A stretch of 64,000 nucleotides of DNA from Sphingomonas sp. 3P27F8. Lineage in GTDB: Bacteria; Pseudomonadota; Alphaproteobacteria; Sphingomonadales; Sphingomonadaceae. The notes beneath the pieces were generated by a model. It made no database searches, was not told the origin of the DNA, and worked only from the letters and a program-made list of their open reading frames with translations. Within the stretch, counting starts at the first letter, position 1. Each line of letters starts with the position of its first letter. The stretch covers positions 62,001 through 126,000 of the forward strand of contig NZ_SCNL01000006.1 in NCBI RefSeq assembly GCF_005502745.1. Direction: 5' to 3'. Shown in pieces: positions 23,813 through 32,749 of the stretch. The position numbers were made by a program, and so were the translations under genes.

Positions 23813-26800
23813 TCATATTTGTGCCGCTTGTCCGTCCGCGAATTGCTTCGCCCAGCAGAAGTTGTTGACCAACTCCATCTGCGGGATCGTGTTGCAGGTT
23901 ATCTCCATGAGTCTGGGGTTCGCGTAGATTACCGCCAGGCATCGTGCGCGGCTGATGGCGACGTTCAGCCGGTTCTGACTGTAGAGGAACTCGATGTTGC
24001 GCGGCAGGTCATCGCCGCTCGATGTCGCCATCGAGATCAGGACGATGGCGGCTTCCTGACCCTGGAACTTATCGACCGTTCCCACACGAGCACCGCCGGG
24101 CAGCATACGCTTCAGGAGTTCGACCTGCATGTTGTATGGGCTCACGACCAGGATGTCGGCGACGGTTATCGGATGCTCGACACCATCCTTGTCGCGCCAC
24201 CGCTGACCGAGGAGCAAGCCGTAGGTGCGCGCGAGGCGATCCGCCTCTGGCTGCGACCGCTGCGTGCACCCAACGCTTTCGACGGTGACGAAGCGAAGCC
24301 CCGACGGTGCGATGACGCCAGGTTCCAGGTCGGCCGGCGCGACGAGCGATTGACGCTCGGTGCCGGCCGCAGAAGTGAGCCGGTTGTCGTAAACGGCAGC
24401 GGACACGAATTCACAGAGGTCGGGATGCATGCGGCGCGTCTGGGAAAGGAAGACTCCGCGCTCGGGAGGAACCGTCGCATGGTCCTGCAGAACGTGCCTC
24501 AGTGCCGATGTCCCGCTCGAGCGAGGATGCGTACCCTTGATAGGCTGTGCCAGTTGCATCTGGTCGCCGACGAGGACGATGTTTCGCGCGCACACACCCG
24601 CCGCGACCACGTTAGCGATGCCGAACTGCCCTGCTTCGTCTACGAAGAGGTAATCGAATGCCTGGTCGTGCTCGGGTCGGGCGAACAACCAAGCCGTTCC
24701 GGCAACCAGCTGGTGACCGGACGTCACGGCGTCGTTCTTGGTGGTTTCTTCGATCCACCGGCCGGTCCCGAGCTGCTGATCCTCGCGGCTGTTCTTCTTG
24801 ATGCCGCGTAGGTTTAGGCCGTTCGCTGCGACGAGCGTCTCTACTTCACCGAGCAGTTGGTTGATTGCCTTGTGGCCGTGCGCGGTGATGCCGACACGAT
24901 AGCCTTGCGCCAGCAAGGCAAGGATCGCGTGAGACGCGGTATAGGTCTTTCCTGCGCCAGGTGGGCCCTGCACAAGCAGGTGGCTCGACTGGAGTGCGTG
25001 CAGAGCCTCGATCGTTGCAGGCAGCACTGGCGCATCGTTCGCGATCACGTGCGCGCCCGGTTCACGCCCGCGGAGCGTCGGCAGGTCGCGACGCAGGATC
25101 GAAACAACGGCCGAATAGCGATCGAGATCGTTGTCACGAACCGCTTCCGCGAAGCGATAGATGGCCAAGCGGAGATTCTTGTCTGGGACGGGACCCGGTG
25201 GGATCAGCGCGGTGCCGGGCGCGATCGCGGCGACGCTCGGACCGAGCTTCAGCTCGATCGTCAGATGATCCTCGTCAATCGACATCACGGTGCCCGAGCG
25301 ATCCAGCGTACCCGCGCGGACGGGCTCACTCCCCGCCTTCAACTTGAAATCTTGGGCGGGAAAAGTGAACGTGTGGATCACCGATCGCTTTTCTGGCCGC
25401 GCCGGGATGTCTGGGTGCGGCGCAAGGCCAGCCAGACATTCGGGATCGTCCAGCAGCGCGTCGTGCGGAAGGTCCTGTCGGGAAAACATCGCCCACCAGT
25501 CGGGCTTAGCCTCGCGACCGTGGAATTCGAGCAAGTCCGAGAGTAGCGGTCGCCATGTTTCGCCAGGTTCCTCGGCGGCGAGAAGCGCGACGCTCATCGC
25601 GTGCAGCCGCATCTCGACCTCATTGCGCTCCTCGGCTGCTTCCGGCCGCGCTGGCGTGGCGGGTCGTTCGAGCCAAGGCATGCCTTCGCCGCGCATCGAA
25701 ACCAGCCAGTCCCGACATGCTAGCGTCGAGGCGCAGTCAAAGCGGTTGTATGCTTCGATGTCGTCGAGGAGCCGCTGGTCGCCCAATCGGCGCCATCGCT
25801 CATACATGACGATGCTGTCGCCAGCAGTCGTCACCTCTCCGCCACGCGCGTCTTCCAGGTAGAACTTCTCCATGTTCTTGATCGAGTACGCCGGCTCAGA
25901 GGTACGGATAGCCTCGCGCACGACCCGATAGAGGTCGACGAGGCGTTGTTGACGGAGGAAATCGTCGATCGCGTTCTCGCGGGTGCCGTGGAACATCGCC
26001 AAGCGCTTGAGTGCGGTCTCCTCATAGGCGGCATAGTGATAGATGTGGGCGTCAGGGTATTGTTCGATCCGATCGACCATGAAGTCGACGGCAGCTTGGA
26101 AGGCCTGCTTTTCTTCGTCACGGTCATGCGCCCAGAATGCTTGAAACTGCTCTTCACCGTCGTCGACAGTCGTGATGCCGAAAAGATACTCTAGTCCGCC
26201 ATCGAAGAGCGGATCGCCCTCCATGTCGAAGAACATGTCCCCATCATTCGGGCGCGGCAGTCGGGCTAGCCCACGCCCTGATTCTAGGCCCAGCCGCTCG
26301 ACGACGCGTTCGCCCGTCTGTCGTTGATGGTCCTGCAGCCGAGCCTGCTCTCTCAAGCGCCACAGCGTTTCAGGCTGGATGCCGTCGACACGGGCTTCCG
26401 GCGGCAGCGCCGCCAGAGCGCGAAGGTCAGGAACGTCGGCTGCCTTCAATGCTTCGGCCTGTCCCCGCGTCAGCCCCGCGACGAGACTGAGGTGATCGGC
26501 CGCGTCCCACTCGTCCTCGCATCGCTTCACCCAACGACAGTAAGTGCAATGTCCGCACGGAGCGCCTTCGGACGCAGCCGGCGGGTTCGCCGAGAATGCG
26601 AGGAAACGGTCTCGCGCGAGCATGAAATAGTGGATCACCGAGTTGGTGCGCACGCTTGCCGTCGAACCATCGCCGAGCACCACGTGCATCGCGTCCGGTT
26701 GACGGCCCTGCTCACGCGCGAGGATGTCCGAGTATATGCACATCTGGATCAAATGCTTCGGCTTGGCCGTCCGCGCGAGCTTCGTGTCAGCAACTTCGTA

Positions 26801-27181
26801 GGAGAAGTCACCGAGCGCTGAAGGTTGCGAGACCTTGAGCGGGAAATCTGAGTAACCCTGCCAAGGCCCGTCGCGGAACGCACCTTGATAGATGACGTCG
26901 GCGCCTTCGCGCATGGCTGCCAGCGTACGTGCGGCTTTCTCGTCGACATCGGCGTCGCCGGCGATCTCGACGACTACCTTGCCTTCCCCACGCAACCGCT
27001 CAAGATAAGCACGTTCGTGCTCGAAACCCTTTTCCTGAAGAAGCTGGGTCGGCTCGTCGTCCGGCGGAAAGGCGACCCGCTTATCGAGCTGGGCAATGTC
27101 GAGCACGGTCGCGTGCGCGCAGCCCAAGAAATTCACTAAGTCGCTAGCAGAATAGATAACCGTGGCGTTTCTGCGTTGCAT
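23813..27181 (-). CDS. TM0106-type RecB-like nuclease / RNase H / SF1 helicase fusion
   Basis: The 1122-aa protein has three parts. The N-terminus is a Cas4/RecB-like nuclease closing with the Cys cluster CGHCTYCRWVKRC (about 208-220), which could hold an Fe-S cluster. The middle (about 310-490) is an RNase H-like domain of the YprB type, with FFDMEGDP and a later AYNRFDC segment. The C-terminus is a UPF1-like SF1 helicase with Walker A GPPGAGKT (about 737-744), YLFVDEAGQ, GDQMQL, VDKFQGQE and LNVAISRA. The start at 27181 follows GGGGA. It lies only 84 bases from attR and is the right-most island gene. A defence or repair role is inferred. Confidence 0.88.
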   Translation of the reverse strand: MQRRNATVIYSASDLVNFLGCAHATVLDIAQLDKRVAFPPDDEPTQLLQEKGFEHERAYLERLRGEGKVVVEIAGDADVDEKAARTLAAMREGADVIYQGAFRDGPWQGYSDFPLKVSQPSALGDFSYEVADTKLARTAKPKHLIQMCIYSDILAREQGRQPDAMHVVLGDGSTASVRTNSVIHYFMLARDRFLAFSANPPAASEGAPCGHCTYCRWVKRCEDEWDAADHLSLVAGLTRGQAEALKAADVPDLRALAALPPEARVDGIQPETLWRLREQARLQDHQRQTGERVVERLGLESGRGLARLPRPNDGDMFFDMEGDPLFDGGLEYLFGITTVDDGEEQFQAFWAHDRDEEKQAFQAAVDFMVDRIEQYPDAHIYHYAAYEETALKRLAMFHGTRENAIDDFLRQQRLVDLYRVVREAIRTSEPAYSIKNMEKFYLEDARGGEVTTAGDSIVMYERWRRLGDQRLLDDIEAYNRFDCASTLACRDWLVSMRGEGMPWLERPATPARPEAAEERNEVEMRLHAMSVALLAAEEPGETWRPLLSDLLEFHGREAKPDWWAMFSRQDLPHDALLDDPECLAGLAPHPDIPARPEKRSVIHTFTFPAQDFKLKAGSEPVRAGTLDRSGTVMSIDEDHLTIELKLGPSVAAIAPGTALIPPGPVPDKNLRLAIYRFAEAVRDNDLDRYSAVVSILRRDLPTLRGREPGAHVIANDAPVLPATIEALHALQSSHLLVQGPPGAGKTYTASHAILALLAQGYRVGITAHGHKAINQLLGEVETLVAANGLNLRGIKKNSREDQQLGTGRWIEETTKNDAVTSGHQLVAGTAWLFARPEHDQAFDYLFVDEAGQFGIANVVAAGVCARNIVLVGDQMQLAQPIKGTHPRSSGTSALRHVLQDHATVPPERGVFLSQTRRMHPDLCEFVSAAVYDNRLTSAAGTERQSLVAPADLEPGVIAPSGLRFVTVESVGCTQRSQPEADRLARTYGLLLGQRWRDKDGVEHPITVADILVVSPYNMQVELLKRMLPGGARVGTVDKFQGQEAAIVLISMATSSGDDLPRNIEFLYSQNRLNVAISRARCLAVIYANPRLMEITCNTIPQMELVNNFCWAKQFADGQAAQI

Positions 27182-27199
27182 TTGATTTCCCCTACCGCA

Positions 27200-27250
27200 C
27201 TGATTTTCCGTGAGAAACCCACACACGGAAATCAGCGGTAACACACGGAA
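27200..27250. promoter_or_regulatory. Inverted and direct repeats upstream of the nuclease-helicase gene
   Basis: CTGATTTTCCGTG (27200-27212) and CACGGAAATCAG (27224-27235) form an inverted repeat. ACACACGGAA occurs at 27221-27230 and again at 27241-27250, exactly 20 bp apart. The cluster sits between the gene start and attR, so it could bind either a repressor or a recombination accessory protein. Confidence 0.5.
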
Positions 27251-27264
27251 AGCCCACGCTCAGA

Positions 27265-27315
27265 CTTGGTAAGGCTGAGGTCGTGAGTTCAATCCTCACC
27301 GGCAGCACCATTTTT
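27265..27315 (+). repeat. attR: right 51-bp direct repeat (partial tRNA-Thr copy)
   Basis: This segment is identical to 5358-5408, lacks the 5' 29 bases of the tRNA gene and is thus a truncated tRNA copy. It marks the right end of the island. Confidence 0.95.
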
Positions 27316-27510
27316 CAGTCGGTTTGGCGGACGATGCTCGCCGACATGGTTCGTGTATCTGCCGCGACCTTACATGCTCGAGGAAAGCTGGCGGGGCGGC
27401 GCTGATACATGCGGTGTCCACATCATCGAGCTGGCAGGCTCGATAGCGGCACACCACGTCATTTTTTTTGGCGTAGAGTGTAGCCAAAGGCGAAATGACA
27501 CCATTGCAGA

Positions 27511-27852
27511 TCAGAAGGCCGCCTCCCACTCCGCAGAAGAAAAGCCGATCAAAAGCCCGCCGGCGAATTCCACAATCGGCCTTTTTATCATTGACGGGTT
27601 CGCGACCATCGCCTGAACCGCCGCCTCACCCTCCATCCGCCCCTTAACTTCGTCGGGCAGCTTCCTGTAAGTCGTGCCGAGCCTGTTGAGCACCCGATCC
27701 AGCCCGGCTTGCGAGACCCACTGGGCGATCTTGGCCGCGTCCACACCATGTTTCTTATAATCGTGAAAAGTGTACACGACGCCGTGCGCGTCCAGCCAGG
27801 CGCGGGCTTTCTTGACGGTGTCGCAGTTCGGGATGCCACAGAGCGTAATCAT
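27511..27852 (-). CDS. ArsC/Spx-family thioredoxin-fold protein (YffB-like)
   Basis: The 113-aa protein starts MITLCGIPNCDTVKKARAWL. The Cys-x-x-x-x-Cys spacing near the start, followed by VVYTFHDYKKHGVD and a later Arg-Pro element (MIKRPIVEF), is typical of the ArsC-like YffB subgroup. These proteins are structurally arsenate-reductase-like, but their substrate is usually unknown. It is the last gene of the guaA-led unit, 6 bases after the GNAT gene. There is no resistance operon context, so arsenate reduction is unlikely. Confidence 0.85.
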   Translation of the reverse strand: MITLCGIPNCDTVKKARAWLDAHGVVYTFHDYKKHGVDAAKIAQWVSQAGLDRVLNRLGTTYRKLPDEVKGRMEGEAAVQAMVANPSMIKRPIVEFAGGLLIGFSSAEWEAAF

Positions 27853-27858
27853 GGCGCC

Positions 27859-28266
27859 TCAATCAAGGAAACGGCCGAGCACCGCAACCGGCTGATCCAC
27901 AAAGCCGAGCGCGCGATAGAAGGCGAGCGCTTCCTCATTTCCGTCACGCACCATCAACTGCAGCTTGGGCGCGCCGCGGTCGCGCAACCACGCTTCCGCC
28001 GTTCGCATCAGCGCGCGACCAATGCCGGCACGCCGCGCATCTGGCGCAACCGCAAGATAATAAACCCAGCCGCGATGGCCATCATGCCCCACCATCACGC
28101 TGCCGGCGATCGCGCGATCCTCCCGCGCGACGAAGATCGTCGAGGTAGCGCCTGCAAGCGCGAAGGCGATATCGCGCGACGGCGGGTTCCACGGACGCGT
28201 CAGACCGCAGGCTGCCCATAACGCGACAAGCTCGGCCTCATCCGCCCCTGTCGCCTCCACGATCAT
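27859..28266 (-). CDS. GNAT family acetyltransferase (YpeA-like)
   Basis: The 135-aa protein starts [20 protein letters not shown] and contains GLTRPWNPPSRDI, typical of the YpeA subgroup of GNAT enzymes. The acetyl-CoA-binding stretch is VAPDARRAGIGRALMRTAE, with an R-x-x-G-x-G/A loop. The C-terminal ALAFYRALGFVDQPVAVLG completes the fold. The start at 28266 overlaps the beta-lactamase-like stop (ATGA), which rules out the longer frame upstream. The substrate is unknown. Confidence 0.88.
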   Translation of the reverse strand: MIVEATGADEAELVALWAACGLTRPWNPPSRDIAFALAGATSTIFVAREDRAIAGSVMVGHDGHRGWVYYLAVAPDARRAGIGRALMRTAEAWLRDRGAPKLQLMVRDGNEEALAFYRALGFVDQPVAVLGRFLD

Positions 28267-29099
28267 TGCATCTGCTGCTTCGCGAGATCGGCAGCGAAAG
28301 CGGCACGCGCTTTCGCGACCATCTCCGGCAACACACCGGCATCTATCAGCGCGCCGCCACGCGCCCGGTTGAGCAAATCGGTCGTCTCGGGATGGAAGGG
28401 CAGCACAATATCGGCTTTCACCGTCGCCAGCCGATCGAAAGTGCGGCGAAAATCGGCGACGATTTCGGGATAACGGTGATTGCGGACCAGCCGATTGCCC
28501 GCCACCGTGATGCTGCATGCGAACAGCACGTCGCGCAGCACGCCGCCGGCCATGATCCTCATCGACCAGCTTGTGCAGCCCGGCGTATGCCCCGGCGTTG
28601 CCACGGCTGTAAGCGTAACACCGCCGAGTTGCACCGCCTCACCGTCGCGGATCCCACGATCGACTGCTGCGGCCGGGAACCGGATAACGCCATAGGTCGT
28701 CTCGCCCGGCGGCGTCCCCGTGGTCACTGCATCGCGATCGCCAGCCCCCACCACCAGCCGAGCGCCGGTCGCCTTTTTCAGCGCCGCCAGCCCACCGGCA
28801 TGGTCGAAATGCGCATGGCTGAGCAGGATCAGCTTCACATCGCGCAGCCTGACGCGCGCCGTGATGCTCTTTTCCAGTCGCGCCACGTTCTCCGCCATCG
28901 GCGCATCAATCAGGATCGCACCGGCGCTGGTATGGATCAGATAGGCAGCCAGCCCCTCGGTGCCCACGTAATCGATCGGTCCGATCAGATTAAACGGCTG
29001 GATCGGCCGGGTCCAAGCCGGAGGATCACCAGCCGACGCCGGCGCAGCGCCGGTAAGGAGCACGGCGGCGCACAGCGATCCCCGAAAGAAAAGCCTCAT
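28263..29099 (-). CDS. Subclass B3-like metallo-beta-lactamase, secreted
   Basis: The 278-aa protein has a cleavable signal peptide ([20 protein letters not shown] then ASA). It also has the MBL zinc ligands: HAHFDH at 95-100, the His of PGHTPGC, and the His of LPFHPE. That set (His-His-His and Asp-His-His) and the [11 protein letters not shown] segment fit subclass B3, so periplasmic hydrolysis of beta-lactams is plausible. Related MBL-fold hydrolases with other substrates exist. The start at 29099 overlaps the guaA stop (ATGA), so it is translationally coupled to a housekeeping gene. Activity is not proven by sequence. Confidence 0.82.
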   Translation of the reverse strand: MRLFFRGSLCAAVLLTGAAPASAGDPPAWTRPIQPFNLIGPIDYVGTEGLAAYLIHTSAGAILIDAPMAENVARLEKSITARVRLRDVKLILLSHAHFDHAGGLAALKKATGARLVVGAGDRDAVTTGTPPGETTYGVIRFPAAAVDRGIRDGEAVQLGGVTLTAVATPGHTPGCTSWSMRIMAGGVLRDVLFACSITVAGNRLVRNHRYPEIVADFRRTFDRLATVKADIVLPFHPETTDLLNRARGGALIDAGVLPEMVAKARAAFAADLAKQQMQ

Positions 29100-30649
29100 T
29101 CCCACTCGATCGTGCCGGGCGGCTTCGAGGTGTAGTCGTAGGTTACCCGGTTGATGCCCTTCACCTCGTTGATGATCCGCGTGGTCACGCGGGCGAGGAA
29201 GCCGCCGGGGAACTCGAACGCCTGCGCCGTCATGCCGTCGGTGGAGGTTACGGCGCGCAGCGCGAGTACGCTGTCATAGGTCCGCCCGTCCCCCATCACG
29301 CCGACTGAGCGCACCGGCAGCAGCACCGCGAACGCTTGCCAGATCGCATCGTAGAGGCCCGCATCACGGATTTCCTCCAGATAGATCGCATCGGCCTTGC
29401 GCAGGATATCGCAGCGCTCCTTCGTCACTTCGCCGGGGATCCGGATCGCCAGGCCCGGGCCGGGGAACGGGTGCCGCCCGACGAAGATTTCGGGCAGGCC
29501 CAGTTCGCGTCCCAGCGCACGCACCTCGTCCTTGAACAATTCGCGCAGCGGCTCGACCAGCTTCATGTTCATCCGCTCGGGCAGGCCGCCGACATTATGG
29601 TGGCTCTTGATCGTCACGGACGGGCCGCCGGTGAAGCTGACGCTCTCGATCACATCGGGATAGAGCGTGCCCTGCGCCAGGAATTCCGCGCCGCCGATCT
29701 TCTTGGCCTCCGCCTCGAACACCTCGATGAATGTCTTCCCGATGAACTTGCGTTTCGCCTCCGGGTCGGTGACGCCGGCGAGGCCGTCCATGAACAGCGT
29801 CTGCGCCTGCACATGGACCAGCGGGATATTGTACGCACCCCGGAAAAGCCCGACCACCTGCTCCGCTTCTCCCGCGCGCAGGATGCCGCCGTCCACGAAA
29901 ACGCAGGTAAGCTGATCGCCGATCGCCTCATGGATCAGCACCGCCGCCACCGCGGAATCGACGCCGCCGGAAAGCCCACAGATAACGCGCCCCTTGCCGA
30001 CCTGCGCGCGAATCTCCTCGATCTTGGCCTGGCGGAACTCCGCCATCGTCCAGTCGCCACGAAGCCCGCAGACGTGGCGCGCGAAATTGGCGATCAGCTT
30101 GCCGCCATCGGGCGTATGGACGACTTCCGGGTGAAACTGCATCGCATAGATCCGGCGCGCGTCGTCCGCGATCACCGCATAAGGCGCGCCAGAGCTGGCG
30201 GCGACCGGCCGGAAACCCGGGGCGAGCGCGGTGACCTTGTCACCGTGGCTCATCCACACCTGATGCCGCTCGCCCTCGCGCCACACCGCATCGAACAGGG
30301 AACAGCGATCGGCGATATCGATGAACGCTTCGCCGAACTCGCCGGAACTTCCTTTTTCCACCGTGCCGCCAAGCTGATGCATCAGCGCCTGCTGGCCGTA
30401 GCATATGCCGAACAGCGGCACGCCGGATTCGAGGATCTCCTGCGGGATGCGGGGGCTTCCCTCATCGAGCACCGAGGCGGGGCCGCCCGACAGGATCACC
30501 CCCGCCGGCCTCATCCGCGCAAAGGCGGCGGCGGCTGACTGGAACGGCGCGATCTCGCTATAGACCCCCGCCTCGCGCACGCGGCGCGCGATAAGCTGGG
30601 TCACCTGGCTGCCGAAATCGACGATGAGGATGCTGTCGGGATGTTCCAT
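29096..30649 (-). CDS. guaA: GMP synthase (glutamine-hydrolysing)
   Basis: The 517-aa cytosolic enzyme converts XMP, glutamine and ATP to GMP in purine synthesis. The N-terminal class I glutaminase ([20 protein letters not shown]) has the nucleophile in FGICYGQQ and the His/Glu pair in [10 protein letters not shown]. The ATP pyrophosphatase domain has the P-loop [12 protein letters not shown]. The C-terminal dimerisation domain ends [15 protein letters not shown]. Length and order are standard. It leads a coupled unit with the B3-type lactamase, GNAT and ArsC-like genes. Confidence 0.98.
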   Translation of the reverse strand: MEHPDSILIVDFGSQVTQLIARRVREAGVYSEIAPFQSAAAAFARMRPAGVILSGGPASVLDEGSPRIPQEILESGVPLFGICYGQQALMHQLGGTVEKGSSGEFGEAFIDIADRCSLFDAVWREGERHQVWMSHGDKVTALAPGFRPVAASSGAPYAVIADDARRIYAMQFHPEVVHTPDGGKLIANFARHVCGLRGDWTMAEFRQAKIEEIRAQVGKGRVICGLSGGVDSAVAAVLIHEAIGDQLTCVFVDGGILRAGEAEQVVGLFRGAYNIPLVHVQAQTLFMDGLAGVTDPEAKRKFIGKTFIEVFEAEAKKIGGAEFLAQGTLYPDVIESVSFTGGPSVTIKSHHNVGGLPERMNMKLVEPLRELFKDEVRALGRELGLPEIFVGRHPFPGPGLAIRIPGEVTKERCDILRKADAIYLEEIRDAGLYDAIWQAFAVLLPVRSVGVMGDGRTYDSVLALRAVTSTDGMTAQAFEFPGGFLARVTTRIINEVKGINRVTYDYTSKPPGTIEWE

Positions 30650-30732
30650 GTCGGGCCTGTAGCGATGTGCCGGCGCGCGCGAAAGAGGCCCTGCGCCTCA
30701 AACCGCGCGGCGCGTCAGAAACGCTTCCGGCC

Positions 30733-30872
30733 CTATCCAGCAGGGTAGGGGCGAGTCGCTCGACGCAGATTTCCAGCCGCTCGGTGGAGCTGCCGTGTGC
30801 CGCGTCCGAGATCGCCGCAATCGCTGGCAGGTCCGCCGCCCTTATCGAACGCCATGAACCGATCGTCGTCAT
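30733..30872 (-). pseudogene. Remnant of a GNAT acetyltransferase N-terminus, frameshifted
   Basis: From an ATG at 30872 the frame reads MTTIGSWRSIRAADLPAIAA and on through GSSTERLEICVERLAP, the usual opening of a GNAT domain. It then drifts into low-complexity sequence. The expected next residues, YPAG, appear in the neighbouring frame, which stops at 30733. The acetyl-CoA-binding half is absent. The remnant lies 83 bases upstream of guaA. Confidence 0.5.
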
Positions 30873-30925
30873 CGCGCTCCTTCCGCCGGCAACCGACCGC
30901 GCCCTGGGCGCCGCGCGGGATCATA

Positions 30926-31966
30926 TCAAGCGGGGCGATCGTGCAGTTCCGCTTTCAACTCGCGGCCATCGGGCGCGCGGTAATATATCTCATAATAGCG
31001 CGCCGTCGGGCTGTGCACCCGCTCCACCAGCGTGATACGTTCGCGTGGCGCGATCGCCAGCGCCCGCGCGCGCCAGGCGGGCGAAAGCGCCTCGAACGCG
31101 ATCGTGCGTTCGAACGCGCCGTGGCCCTCCGGCTCCCACTCCAGCGCCGCCACGCGCCTGCCGCGCCAGTAGAATTGCATTTCGTTCTCCCCGCCCGGCG
31201 CGACATGCTCGATCCAGGCGCGGTGCAGGCGCGCGATTTGATCGCCAGACAGCGTGAACATCGCCGCCCCTGCGGCCACCATTGCGCCGTGCCCGATCCG
31301 GCGGAACAGCCGCTCGTTGATTAACGGCAGCAGTCGCTTCACCCCGATCGAGGCGAATACTGCCGCTGCCGCGACCAGCAGACCCGCCACCAGCGCGCCG
31401 CCAGTCAACAGGCCAAGCCACGCATAAAGTGCGATCTTGAGGATGTGGAGCAGCACCTCGTTCATCGCGCGGGTCGCGACGATCTCGCCCGGCGTGAGCC
31501 CGAGCCGCTGATAGGCGCGGTTGAACAGCAGCCCAACCGCGCCGGTGAAGCCCGACAGCAGCCCGGCCACCATTCCGAACAGCGGCAGCAGGCGCGGCGA
31601 TAGTGCCGACCGCCGCGTCGTCTCGCGCCCACGAAACAGCGCGGGAACATTTGAGAGCAGGAAACAGCCGATGATGAATTCGATATAGGCCGGCTCGAAC
31701 CGGCTGAGCAGCCATACGCCGAGCGCCGTGGCCGGCAACGCGGCCGGCACGAAGCGGCGGACGACGTCCCAGCGTACTTCCTTGCGAAACAAGGCGATCC
31801 GCGACAGCGCGCTCGCGGCCGTTCCGATCGACAAGGCAGCTGGCACCGCCGTGATCGGCACCACCAGGCGCAGGATCGGCACGAGCACCAGCCCGGCACC
31901 CCCGCCCGATACTGCGCTGACGAGAAAAGCCGCGAGGGCGGCCAGGAACACGACAACAATCATCAC
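30926..31966 (-). CDS. TSUP (TauE/SafE) family membrane transporter with C-terminal extra domain
   Basis: The 346-aa protein has the TSUP fold in residues 1-245. The first helix has the glycine-rich motif SAVSGGGAGLVLVPIL, and the pseudo-repeat GLLSGFTGAVGLLFNR follows near 140. Around eight membrane helices are evident. Family members export sulfite, sulfoacetate or other organosulfur anions; the substrate here is unknown. Residues about 255-346 form a soluble domain with alternating strands (MQFYWRGRRVAALEWEP, ARYYEIYYRAPDG), which plain TSUP proteins lack. The gene is monocistronic between the GNAT remnant and rplQ. Confidence 0.85.
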   Translation of the reverse strand: MMIVVVFLAALAAFLVSAVSGGGAGLVLVPILRLVVPITAVPAALSIGTAASALSRIALFRKEVRWDVVRRFVPAALPATALGVWLLSRFEPAYIEFIIGCFLLSNVPALFRGRETTRRSALSPRLLPLFGMVAGLLSGFTGAVGLLFNRAYQRLGLTPGEIVATRAMNEVLLHILKIALYAWLGLLTGGALVAGLLVAAAAVFASIGVKRLLPLINERLFRRIGHGAMVAAGAAMFTLSGDQIARLHRAWIEHVAPGGENEMQFYWRGRRVAALEWEPEGHGAFERTIAFEALSPAWRARALAIAPRERITLVERVHSPTARYYEIYYRAPDGRELKAELHDRPA

Positions 31967-32030
31967 AGCCGGGATAGCGCGTCAATGCGACCGCCACGCG
32001 GCATTTATGTCAGCGATTGTTTCCGGCGCG

Positions 32031-32067
32031 GAAAAGAAAAGGGCCGCTCCCGACAAGGGAACGGCCC
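32031..32067 (-). terminator. Terminator of the rpoA-rplQ transcript
   Basis: GGGCCG/CGGCCC with an inner TCCC/GGGA stem (32041-32067) is followed on the minus strand by TTTTCTTTTC. It lies about 40 bases after the rplQ stop. Confidence 0.85.
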
Positions 32068-32108
32068 GATTCCTGATTTCCGCCGACGTTACACGGCGAG
32101 GCTGCGCC

Positions 32109-32531
32109 TTATGCCGCGGCGTCGAAATCCTCGTCCGTCATCACCGGGCCGGAATCCTGACCCTTGGCGGAAGCGTCGCGGTCCACGAATTCGATGATCG
32201 CCATCGGTGAGGCGTCCGACGGGCGGATGCCGGCCTTGATGATACGGGTGTAGCCGCCGTTGCGGCTGGCGTAACGCGGCGCGAGCACGTCGAACAGCTT
32301 CACCAGCTGCGCGTCGTCCAGCAGTCGCGCATGCGCCAGGCGACGATTCGAGAGACCGCCCTTCTTGCCCAGCGTGACGAGCTTTTCGATATACGGGCGA
32401 AGCTCTTTCGCCTTGGCCACCGTGGTGGTGATCTGCTCGTGCTTGATAAGCGCTGCCGACATGTTGCGGAACAGCGCGATGCGATGTGCCGAGGTGCGCT
32501 GAAGCTTACGGCCGCCAACTTTATGACGCAT
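32109..32531 (-). CDS. rplQ: 50S ribosomal protein L17
   Basis: The 140-aa protein starts [20 protein letters not shown], the invariant opening of L17. L17 sits near the exit tunnel of the large subunit. The last 20 residues form an acidic, alphaproteobacterial-style tail ([15 protein letters not shown]). It is the last gene of the superoperon, with a strong terminator just downstream. Confidence 0.98.
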   Translation of the reverse strand: MRHKVGGRKLQRTSAHRIALFRNMSAALIKHEQITTTVAKAKELRPYIEKLVTLGKKGGLSNRRLAHARLLDDAQLVKLFDVLAPRYASRNGGYTRIIKAGIRPSDASPMAIIEFVDRDASAKGQDSGPVMTDEDFDAAA

Positions 32532-32749
32532 GATATCTTCCTTGTCGTTCGTTCGGGGGCCGTCTTACGGAACCCCAGACCAGGTGGAGGCGTGGTCCAC
32601 CCCGAATACGCCGCCTCAGACTGGCTGAGGCCCAATAGGAGCCGGTGTGACGACGCGGAGAAGCCGCGCCGCCGGACAGATCAGGCTTTGCCGATCCGCC
32701 GGCCAAGGTTATCGCGAGACACGGATTGGCTTGCGCTAATCCGCCGCGA

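Noticed and set aside
23590..23868. Plus-strand frame starting MDHDDVCITDVDSS
   Set aside because: It overlaps the end of the nuclease-helicase gene, has no ribosome-binding site of note and no recognisable domain.
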